This document shows, one piece after another, positions 25,501 to 37,500 of a stretch of 64,000 nt of DNA. The stretch is from Leuctra nigra (lineage: Eukaryota; Arthropoda; Insecta; Plecoptera; Leuctridae): positions 20,280,948 to 20,344,947 of the forward strand of contig OW203763.1 of NCBI GenBank assembly GCA_934045905.1, written 5' to 3'. Below the pieces are notes generated by a model. It worked only from the letters and a program-made list of their open reading frames with translations, was not told where the DNA came from and ran no database searches. Position numbers and translations under genes: made by a program. Position 1 is the stretch's first letter, and every line of letters begins with the position of its first letter.

Positions 25501-28500
25501 GAAAGAAGTTAAAGCTGTTCGAATTTGGTTGTCGATAATCGATTATACGGAGCTCAAATATCCCGCGTCCAGAAACCTCCAATGATCGGAACACCGTTTT
25601 TCAAAACAATTAATGATAACAAGCCGAAAATGTCTAATGTTTGTTGAAAATATGTGACTTACGATAGTGGTAAAATTTCAATACATTTGAATGAATGGAA
25701 CGAAAGTTATGGTATCTTATGGTATATTTCACTTCTGTAATTAACATGTGAATAAAACTTTTGAAATTATCTCCCGAATATTCTGTTTCAACTTCAAGAT
25801 ACGATAACTTTTGTTCCACAGATTTCAATATATTGGAATTTTAACACAGTCGATAGTCGTATATATTGAAGGATTTGATTGAGCTGCTTTGTATGTCTGT
25901 TGTATTGTCTACTCACCTAGGATTGAGCTGCTCTGTATGTTGTCTACTCACCTTGGATTGAGCTGCTCCGTATGTTGTCCACTCACCTAGTATTGAGCTG
26001 CTCTGTATGTTGTCTACTCATCTAGGATTGAGCTGCTCTGTATGTTGTCGACTCACCTAGGATTGAGCTGCTCTGTATGTTGTCTACTCACCTAGGATTG
26101 AGCTGCTCTGTATGTAGTCTACTCACCTAGGATTGAGCTGCTCTGTATGTCTGTTGTATTGTCTACTCACCTAGGATTGAGCTGATCTGTATGTTGTCTA
26201 CTCACCTAGGATTGAGCTGCTCTGTATGTTGTCTACTCACCTAGGATTGAACTGCTCTGTATGTTGTCTACTCACCTAGGATTGAGCTGCTCTGTATGTT
26301 GTCGACTCACCTAGGATTGAGCTGACCTGTATGTAGTCTACTCACCTAGGATTGAGCTGCTCTGTATGTCTGTTGTATTGTCTACTCACCTAGGATTGAG
26401 CTGCTCTGTATGTTGTCTACTCACCTAGGATTGAGCTGCTCTGTATGTTGTCTACTCACCTAGGATTGAGCTGCTCTGTATGTTGTCGACTCACCTAGGA
26501 TTGAGCTGACCTGTATGTAGTCTACTCACCTAGGATTGAGCTGCTCTGTATGTTGTCTACTCACCTAGGATTGAGCTGCTCTGTATGTTGTCTACTCACC
26601 TAGGATTGAGCTGCTCTGTATGTTGTCTACTCACCTAGGATTGAGCTGCTCTGTATGTTGTCTACTCACCTAGGATTGAGCTGCTCTGTATGTTGTCTAC
26701 TCACCTAGGATTGAGCTGCTCTGTATGTTGTCTACTCACCTAGGATTGAGCTGCTCTGTATGTTGTCTACTCACCTAGGATTGAGCTGCTCTGTATGTCT
26801 GGGCCAGTCACGCTGCCAGGTGATGCTCATGGGCCCGTCTCCTATCGCCTGACACTGCAGGGTCTCCGGTGACCCACGCCTCACACTGGCTTGTGCTGAT
26901 CTGTATGTTGTCGACTTACCTAGGATTGAGCTGCTCTGTATGTCTGGGCCCGTCACGCTGCCAGGTGATGCTCATGGGCCCGTCTCCTATCGCCTGACAC
27001 TGCAGGGTCTCCGGTGACCCACGTCTCACACTGGCTTGTGCTGACTTCACCTCGAACTCCGGCGGAACTGCACACAAAACACTCATTATAGTCAAGTAGC
27101 CACAGCAGAAGAAAGTTCCGTTCATATTTCTCAGAACAGAAATAAGATAGGACGATCCCAGAAAACGTCGAAGGAAGTTGTGAATGTGTTTCTTTACTAA
27201 GTAGTTGGGCCACCACTCTCTGATCTCTCCGTTGCATTGTGTTGCATTGTGCTCACCGTGAACAGTTAGAGTGACTACGATGCTGAGTCCCGCGCCGATG
27301 GAGTTGGTGGCCTCGCACAGATATTGTCCTTGATGCTCGGGCAGAGCTTGTCGAATTAGGAGTGTGCCATTCGAGAACAGTTGGATTCCTCGACTTCGCA
27401 CGCTCAGGTCCCGATATTCACTCGGCTGACGAGCTGCAACCAAATCATATGTTCACGCAGATCTGATAGCCACGAGAGAAGGGGGGTAGAATATACATGA
27501 AAATGCTCCATTTTATAGCTGAAGTATATATTTAATAGATTTAAGACGGCTGGGTAGTGAGTTTGACCTTGAAGAGTTTTTTAATCGATTTTTATCAATA
27601 TCTTTTTCCAGTGTAATTGTTAACAAAATAGGGCTATGGACGTGAATTCAGAACAGTTCACTGAAAATAATTGCATAGTTTGGAATAAGTTATTAGTTTT
27701 ATTTTGTCCGGCAGGTGTTTAGAACCCGAAAATTTAGTAATTTTCGGGTTCTAAACACTTGTTGGACACAATAAAACTAATAGCTTATTCCAAGCCATGA
27801 AATTATTTTCAGTGAATTGTTCTGAATTCACGTCCATAGCCCTATTTTGATAACAATTACACTGGAAAAAGATATTGATAAAAATCGATTAAAAAACTCG
27901 TCAAGGCCACGCTCACTACCAAGCCCTCTTAAGTTATCAAATTGAAATTTAGAATCACAAATACTCAGTCATTCAGATGTACCGGACTTAAAAGTGGACT
28001 TTTCACAACTTATAAGCTGTTAGAACACATAAAAGAAGCCACTTGATGTATATTCTATTCCCTTCGTCAATGCTATAGATAGAACGGCTCAGACACAAAA
28101 GTGTTTTATAGTAGAATTAAGTTTTAATAGTTTTATAACTTGAAACCTATGTTACTTCATCTTAGAAACCCGGAAAAAAAACTTTACTCAAATTTAATAT
28201 AAAGGTATTCTTAGTTAAAGTGTCGATCCTCTCGTGAACATAATTATCGTTTAGCTTACAAATCACTTTTCTCCAGACATGAGTCGGCGTAGGAAAGCCA
28301 TCCGCTTGGCAATGGAAGACTGCGGCCTCGTCTCTAGTTACATTCACGTCTCTCGGCTCTGCCACCCATCTAGGAGGTACTGAAACCAACACACACATGA
28401 TTCAAACCAAACATTCATGTTGGCATTATTCATATAAAGGTTCTTCAAGGGGTGACAAAACACCGGGGTCAACGGATGTTATAATCAGCAATCATGATTT

Positions 28501-31500
28501 GTTGATAATTTGAAATTATTCATCAAAGAAAGGAAGATGTGAACTTTGATATTTCTATAGACTTTATTTCATTGATTAAGTTACGGACCCTAATTAATAT
28601 GGTTCCACAAATCACGCTCACGATTCTTCATTAAAGTGGTAAGATAACAAAATCACATATTTAATGAACACAATAATTGACAGTCAGTTTCACACACACG
28701 AGGCATTCTAATTGTCAGTGATCAATATATTACAGTGATAAGCATACACCACGATAAGGCAACACCAAGTCTACAGCAACCATCACATGAAGCGAACAAC
28801 AGAATATCCATTCGTCAGATGTCACACACATTCACACCACGTTGTATGTGGTCTCAAACCTCTTCACTTCCAGGAAGCCATCAGTTTCATCTCTTTCATC
28901 TCAATCCCCTGCGAAATCAAGATTTCATCAGGATATTAACTGGCATGCTGTTAATCCTGGCATAATCCTCTCCTCAGTTTTAATCCTGTTGAACGGAAGC
29001 TGAGCTCCTCTTGCTGGTCTGATGAATCGGTATTTGAACATTTGGTTGACATCCAACAACAATCATTATTATCAAGCGCTACTTGTACTGCGATCCGAGC
29101 CAGTGTAGTCATAATGTGCATTTGGATAAAGCTATCAAGCGGTGCAGTGGTGCAATTTCTAGTCACTTGATCGGACATAAAAGTGTGGTGGGTTCTGAGA
29201 GGGGGTATGGGGGGGAGTAATTTGCTGCAGAGGCGCATTACGAAGCGATAATAGCGAGCGGATCCCCTTTCATGAAATGCTTTGTGAGAGAAAAGATTAC
29301 AGGTGCACTGGTGTGCAAGTTACTGGTGCCAGCTGTGCTTGTGGTGTGGTGTTTAGTTGCACACACGACGTAGTTACGTTACCGCTGACTATCAAAGGTG
29401 CAGTGATGCTGGTTGTCTTTGCAGGGTTGCCAGCATGGCAAGTGTAGTTCCCACTGTGCGCTCGACCGACCCGTGGTATGGCCAACGTGATTGAGTAGTC
29501 ATCCTGTGTCACCTGAATCCCTAACTCTAGTGGTAGAGGCGCTTCGTCCTTGAGCCATCGCATCGTAAGTGGAGGATCTCCGGATTGTATCACACATTGT
29601 ACTTGAGCTCGTACTCCTTCGATAAGCTCGCCGAATGTAAACGGCCCTATCCTTGGGGGTACTGGAAGAAAGATGAGGGGCGTTTTGAAATGGGAATGAG
29701 CAGTATCTTTTGGATAGTAACCATCGTTCAGAAGGGTAGTTATGGTGGGATAAAGGTGATTACCCTTTATCTGAACGATGGTTACGGGTCATTACCATTG
29801 ACCAGTAGCGTTGAAGAGTGCGACGCGTGGGCTGCAGAGTTGCCGGCAATGCACGTGTAGACGCCCGCGTGGTGTGGCCGAAGACTCTCGATGCTCAACG
29901 AGCTCGTGAAGTCGCCGATCTGGCGCACGCCCACGTCAGACTGAATTGCACTTCCGTCTTTACGCCACTCAATGGACAGAGGTAGATCGCCCTTGGTGAT
30001 GAAGCACTGGACGCCGGCGCGGTCTCCGAGATGGAGGTCCGTTTGGAAGGAGAACGGTGCAATCCTCGGGGGCACTGGAATAGAATGGGCTAACACAGCG
30101 GCACAGCATCCGTGTCTCGCACGGTTACAGACGTCAAGTTGACGGGAAACAGGAGAAAACATTACCGAATTAACGTCTTATTAAAAAAAAACGTACGCCG
30201 GAATAAAACCGAGTTATTATTTAATTTTCTTCGAATTTCCTAATCTTTGCTTAGAGAAGTTCATAGCACACCATAATAATTACGTTAACTTTGGTTTATA
30301 GCGTAGCTTATGAAACAAAATCAAGTAAAATAAATGCGTGTGCTCAAATACATTCGATTGAGATGGAGATATTATTCCAGAATCAAAATGTGTAATAAGA
30401 GATTTTGTATTTGAATTTGCTGACTTATAATTCAGAATGCTATATTATAGAGGCTTAGTGCTAATGTAGCAAAATTAATAGGATTTCCAGAAATACATTT
30501 TCCAGCAGAGATTGTCTCAGCATCATGACAACTTATGTGCCCACGCTGCGACTTATGAAAATCTCATGTTACTATTTCCCGAATATAAACTGCGGTTACA
30601 TCACACTTGAATCTAACGACCGAACCTTATACATACTTGAATCTGTACTGAATGTATCTGAGGCATATTACACGGTCAAAATAAAACCATAGCCTAAAAA
30701 TGCCATTATGGTGATATTGTAGGAAACTAAATGACAGAACTCAAATAATATATTAACTAGATCTATGAATGCCTGCTTCTTCACAAAAAAATCGAAGATA
30801 AAATTCTTGTTTTGTAAGACAAAAGAAGTTTCTTCTGTCTATCAAAGGTTATTATTACGTTAGTTCTTTAATAGTTAATAAAGTCGGGCACACCATAGGG
30901 AAGGAGCTGCAAACTTTTCGCTAACTCGATCCACGAGCTGTTTGCCTTCTGTTCACGCACCTCGTTCACACTAGAGAACATTGGCAGAGTTATAACCTCC
31001 AGAGTGAACCTTGCCCACGTTGCCGAGTGCCGAGAGGTATGACGAACTCCTAGCGTATTTCAAACATTCGACTAAAATGTAAGATAATAATTTAAAACTT
31101 GCCCTCGGCTTCTTTTAGACAATAAAGTGACTACCATATTCAGTTTACTCCCAGTTTTCTTTTGAAAATAACGCATACTTTACCACGGAAAAGGAAAAAA
31201 AATATTAAAAAATAACATTTTCATTAGTTCAGGCAGTAATTTGCAACTTGCGTTATCAACATGTATTTACTTAAAGAGAAGAGAGACGCCGACAGCCATA
31301 TTATTACAATATTTCGACGTCTTGGGTTTAGTTCGGATCTCCAGTACGGAGCCTCTACTAATTAATTTACAATCCTCATCCAGTTGCGCATTCACCTGCC
31401 GTGGTCGAGGGTCAGACAACATCTAAAGATCGAAACTCGTAATTAAAAGTATGAGGATTATGGAAAAAGTCATTAATAACTTTTACCAAGGATCTAGTGC

Positions 31501-34500
31501 TGTGACTGCTCTTGTCGCTAGCTTTGTCCCATCCGCTTTGACATTTCACTGTTGTCAGCATCCTCAGGCTGGCCCTGATTATGACAGGTCACAGCCAACC
31601 CTTTTCAGGACCTACGCAAGCAACTAGCAGAACAGTCACACCACTGTACTTGTCCAATGCATGGCTATGAAAAACATAATATCATTCATTTGGGGGAACT
31701 TTGAACTATAGGCACCGAGCTTTGGAAAATTTAACGCTACAAGCGGTTTTGTCAAAACTAACGTTTGTACGGAAATTGTCGGTAATGGCGGCAATGTATG
31801 CATGTGACAGTTAAATTACGCGCCTTTCTTATTCATTATTAACGAGAGATGGACGGTGGAAATAATGTTTATGCAGTGACTTATTCCAGTTGTGTTATTT
31901 GGTGACTTCCTTCAATTCGGACAGTGTGTAAGTGGCAGTTTTACTGAAAAACTTCACCAGTAACAAAATTCGTAATAAGTTTTCCCTTTTTCAAACGATT
32001 TCACCGACTCCTGGCCTGGCAAAATACTTTGGAACCCGAATTTAGTGAATACATTATTGGTACCTGCATCATTATGTCCACTGAAAAATCACTTCAAAAA
32101 GGCGAGCTAACCTTGTCAGTACTCACATTTCTGCTACCAAGTTACGCGTCATGTCTAAACTCGGTGCCTATAAGTCCGACATTAGTTTCGATATCTCGTA
32201 ACTAAACGAAACACTCTGACGAATACTACCTATGACATTCAGAGGCAAGATCTGCGTCGCTGAACGGCCTTGTTTGTTGGCCGCCGTGCATCTGTACTCC
32301 CCTCTGTCGGGGTCGCGTTGGACGTTCTCCAGTAGCAGGGTGCCGTTCTCGAATACTTGCTGACGCCGATTCAGCGGCAGCGGACGACCGTCTAGGAACA
32401 GGACACTAGTAACCAGCCTTGATATGGGATGCTGTACACTCGCGGGCAAATCTTCGCTCGTACTTCCATCGAAATCCCATCAGTGTTCGGAAATAAGATT
32501 TTAATGAGGTTTCAGTGAACGCGCTCATTATATTTTATGTAGGAAACGTGAACTTTCAAAGTTCTTTACACCCAACAACTTTGATCACGAGTTCGTTACT
32601 GCGTTTTATTTTTATTGTCAATTTCAAACCTATTAATTTAGTAATATACGTGATTATTCATGTTTCATTTTGAAACTCAATTATTTAAATAATTAGCATA
32701 TTAAATACATGGCGTTTTAAAAACCCTCGCATTTTTTTATACCTGCGCATACAAAACTTGGCATAAATTTTTAATTGCGTGTTTTTATGTGAATCGTAAA
32801 TTTTAGCACTACGCTAAAACACACATTCAATGCTCTTATACAATCCTTCCTTCTAGAGAACTGGAGTATTCGTTCAATTTCGGAAAAAGAAGGAAATTCT
32901 TTCAAAAGAAAGTGAACTTTCAAAAAAGTTCCTTTTTCCTAAACCGTGTTGATTCCAAATGTTGGTTTCGAAATGGAACTTCCCCAACTCTGGATATCAA
33001 AAAAAACATGTAAACCCATTATGCAGTTGCTTACCATTACCAATTAGACATGTGCAAATCGTTGAAGAGCTGATCACACTAGGTTTTCAAAAATTCTTTA
33101 ACGGCACCGTTAATTACATATCCTATACATGACCTAAACTTTCAAGTATTTATACACTATGATTTCAAGTGTGATTTGAGTTAGAGTTGTACGTTACCTT
33201 TCTCCCACGTGATCGAGTCAATCGGGTAGCCGGCAACTGGACATGCAATGTAGAGCGGCTCTCCGGCCACTGCAGACACGTTCGGCATTGGACGGATGAA
33301 CGGCAACCCTGAGACATATAGGCATTGGACGGATGAACGGCAATCCTGAGACATATAGGCATTGGGCGGATGAACGGCAACCCTGAGACATATAGGCATT
33401 GGACGGATGAACGGCAACCCTGAGACATATAGGCATTGGACGGATGAACGGCAACTCTGAGACATATAGGCATTGGACGGATGAACGGCAACTCTGAGAC
33501 ATATAGGCATTGGACGGATGAACGGCAACTCTGAGACATATAGGCATTGGACGGATGAACGGCAACCCTGAGACATATAGGCATTGGACGGATGAACGGC
33601 AACTCTGAGACATATAGGCATTGGACGGATGAACGGCAACTCTGAGACATATAGGCATTGGACGGATGAACGGCAACCCTGAGACATATAGGCATTGGAC
33701 GGATGAACGGCAACCCTAAAACATATAGGCATTGGACGGATGAACGGCAACCCTGAGACATATAGGCATTGGACGGATGAACGGCAACTCTGAGACATAT
33801 AGGCATTGGACGGATGAACGGCAACCCTGAGACATATAGGCATTGGACGGATGAACGGCAACCCTGAGACATATAGGCATTGGACGGATGAACGGCAACT
33901 CTGAGACATATAGGCATTGGACGGATGAACGGCAACTCTGAGACATATAGGCATTGGACGGATGAACGGCAACCCTGAGACACATAGGCATTGGACGGAT
34001 GAACGGCAACCCTGAGACATATAGGCATTGGACGGATGAACGGCAACCCTGAGACATATAGGCATTGGACGGATGAACGGCAACTCTGAGACATATAGGC
34101 ATTGGACGGATGAACGGCAACCCTGAGACATATAGGCATTGGACGGATGAACGGCAACCCTGAGACATATAGGCATTGGACGGATGAACGGCAACCCTGA
34201 GACATAAAGGCATTGGACGGATGAACGGCAACCCTGAGACATAAAGGTATTGGACGGATGAACGGCAACCCTGAGACATAAAGGTATTGGACGGATGAAC
34301 GGCAGCCCTGAGACATAAATGCATTGGACGGATGAACGGCAACCCTGAGACATATAGGCATTGGACGGATGAACGGCAACTCTGAGACATATAGGCATTG
34401 GACGGATGAACGGCAACTCTGAGACATATAGGCATTGGACGGATGAACGGCAACCCTGAGACATATAGGCATTGGACGGATGAACGGCAACCCTGAGACA

Positions 34501-37500
34501 TATAGGCATTGGACGGATGAACGGCAACTCTGAGACATATAGGCATTGGACGGATGAACGGCAACCCTGAGATATATAGGCATTGGACGGATGAACGGCA
34601 ACCCTGAGACATATAGGCATTGGACGGATGAACGGCAACCCTGAGACATAAAGGCATTGGACGGATGAACGGCAACCCTGAGACATAAAGGTATTGGACG
34701 GATGAACGGCAACCCTGAGACATAAAGGTATTGGACGGATGAACGGCAGCCCTGAGACATAAATGCATTGGACGGATGAACGGCAACCCTGAGACATATA
34801 GGCATTGGACGGATGAACGGCAACTCTGAGACATATAGGCATTGGACGGATGAACGGCAACTCTGAGACATATAGGCATTGGACGGATGAACGGCAACCC
34901 TGAGACATATAGGCATTGGACGGATGAACGGCAACCCTGAGACATATAGGCATTGGACGGATGAACGGCAATCCTGAGACATATAGGCATTGGACGGATG
35001 AACGGCAACCCTGAGACATATAGGCATTGGACGGATGAACGGCAACCCTGAGACATATAGGCATTGGACGGATGAACGGCAACCCTGAGACATATAGGCA
35101 TTGGACGGATGAACGGCAGCCCTGAGACATAAATGCATTGGACGGATGAACGGCAACCCTGAGACATATAGGCATTGGACGGATGAACGGCAACTCTGAG
35201 ACATATAGGCATTGGACGGATGAACGGCAACCCTGAGACATATAGGCATTGGACGGATGAACGGCAACCCTGAGACATAAAGGCATTGGACGGATGAACG
35301 GCAACCCTGAGACATATAGGCATTGGACGGATGAACGGCAACCCTGAGACATAAAGGCATTGGACGGATGAACGGCAACCCTGAGACATATAGGCATTGG
35401 ACGGATGAACGGCAACCCTGAGACATAAAGGTATTGGACGGATGAACGGCAACCCTGAGACATATAGGCATTGGGCGGATGAACGGCAACCCTGAGACAT
35501 ATAGGCATTGGACGGATGAACGGCAACCCTGAGACATATAGGCATTGGACGGATGAACGGCAACCCTGAGACATATAGGCATTGGACGGATAAACGGCAA
35601 CCCTGAGACATATAGGCATTGGACGGATGAACGGCAACCCTGAGACATATAGGCATTGGACGGATGAACGGCAACCCTGAGACATAAAGGTATTGGACGG
35701 ATGAACGGCAACTCTGAGACATATAGGCATTGGACGGATGAACGGCAACCCTGAGACATATAGGCATTGGACGGATGAACGGCAACCCTGAGACATATAG
35801 GCATTGGACGGATGAACGGCAATCCTGAGACATATAGGCATTGGACGGATGAACGGCAACCCTGAGACATATAGGCATTGGACGGATGAACGGCAACCCT
35901 GAGACATATAGGCATTGGACGGATGAACGGCAACCCTGAGACATATAGGCATTGGACGGATGAACGGCAATCCTGAGACATATAGGCATTGGACGGATGA
36001 ACGGCAACTCTGAGACATATAGGCATTGGACGGATGAACGGCAACCCTAAAACATATAGGCATTGGACGGATGAACGGCAGCCCTGAGACATAAAGGCAT
36101 TGGACGGATGAACGGCAACCCTGAGACATATAGGCATTGGACGGATGAACGGCAACCCTGAGACATATAGGCATTGGACGGATGAACGGCAACCCTGAGA
36201 CATAAAGGCATTGGACGGATGAACGGCAACCCTGAGACATAAAGGTATTGGACGGATGAACGGCAACCCTGAGACATAAAGGTATTGGACGGATGAACGG
36301 CAGCCCTGAGACATATAGGCATTGGACGGATGAACGGCAACCCTGAGACATATAGGCATTGGACGGATGAACGGCAACCCTGAGACATAAAGGTATTGGA
36401 CGGATGAACGGCAACCCTGAGACACATAGGCATTGGACGGATGAACGGCAACCCTGAGACATATAGGCATTGGACGGATGAACGGCAACCCTGAGACATA
36501 TAGGCATTGGACGGATGAACAGCAAACCTGAGAGTCTCCTGAAATCTATGAGGCGGCTATATTTCAAATGTCAGATTAGTTTAAGATTCACAACTTAATG
36601 CAAAATATATCAACAGCTCACTATTTAAGGTGGCGCGATGAATTCGATGAAAACATTAACCTCAATACAAGTCAATACTAAAACATGGGAAGTGATTAGT
36701 TCAAATGTTGAAATTTAAGTAGTTTTGGGGATATAATTAATATAGCTTTGTAATGTTTCAGAACACATCATTATTAGATACAATAAACAGTACGGTATGA
36801 GTTCTAGGTATTTACATTTCCGAGCCTGATGAGGGGTGACACAGTTCACTCGAAACGTCGCTCAAAATAAATAGGTACCTAGAACTCATACCGTACTGTT
36901 TATTGTATCTGATATCATTAATGTTGAAACAGTTTTAGTGAAGTTCTTCATGAAAATAAACTTAATTTTGGCAGTCAATGTGTTACATATTTGAACAATG
37001 TATTTGTATTGCTCTTATGGGAATATCAGAAAAGTAGTACTAATATACGAGTATGATGCATATCTTTTTAATTAGTTCAGTTGATTACATTTTCTTGACG
37101 AAATTGTGTTCCTTAATTTGTATTCTACCTTCCTATTAGTTTTTCGTAAAATTCTCAACGTGGAAACATAGTTTAAATTGAGGGGAAAAAATTAAACTGA
37201 CTTTTTGATACCACTTCAATGTTAAAGTAAAGGAAACAAGAGAAACTTCAACTTTGAATATCTCAGAATTTAGTTCAGGTACTCCATCTTATTTTTCGAT
37301 ATTATTGAGGATGATACAATAACTAACGAATATTGAAAGTTTCAGAACTTTGTAGACAATTGTGAAAAATCATCGCGCCACCTTAAGATATCAATTTAAA
37401 AAATTAGATAATTATTAACGAAGAGCAGCACAATTACTACAACTAGTCCCTTTATAATGTTCTATATTCTTTGAGACCCTCACAATTCTAATACTGGCTG

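Noticed and set aside
28951..29238. Open frame between Ig7-B and Ig8, considered as a third Ig7 alternative
   Set aside because: Translation lacks VPPRI, WxKD and YTC motifs; no acceptor and donor 279 nt apart.
33309..36527. CRISPR-like regular array
   Set aside because: Units are directly contiguous with no unique spacers, in a eukaryotic intron; it is a minisatellite.
33165..36567. Very long open frames (over 1,100 codons) on the minus strand read as stand-alone repeat proteins
   Set aside because: They are the three reading phases of the 37-bp array, whose unit happens to lack stops. They have no independent start context, and the only real coding content is the Ig6 exon at the low end.
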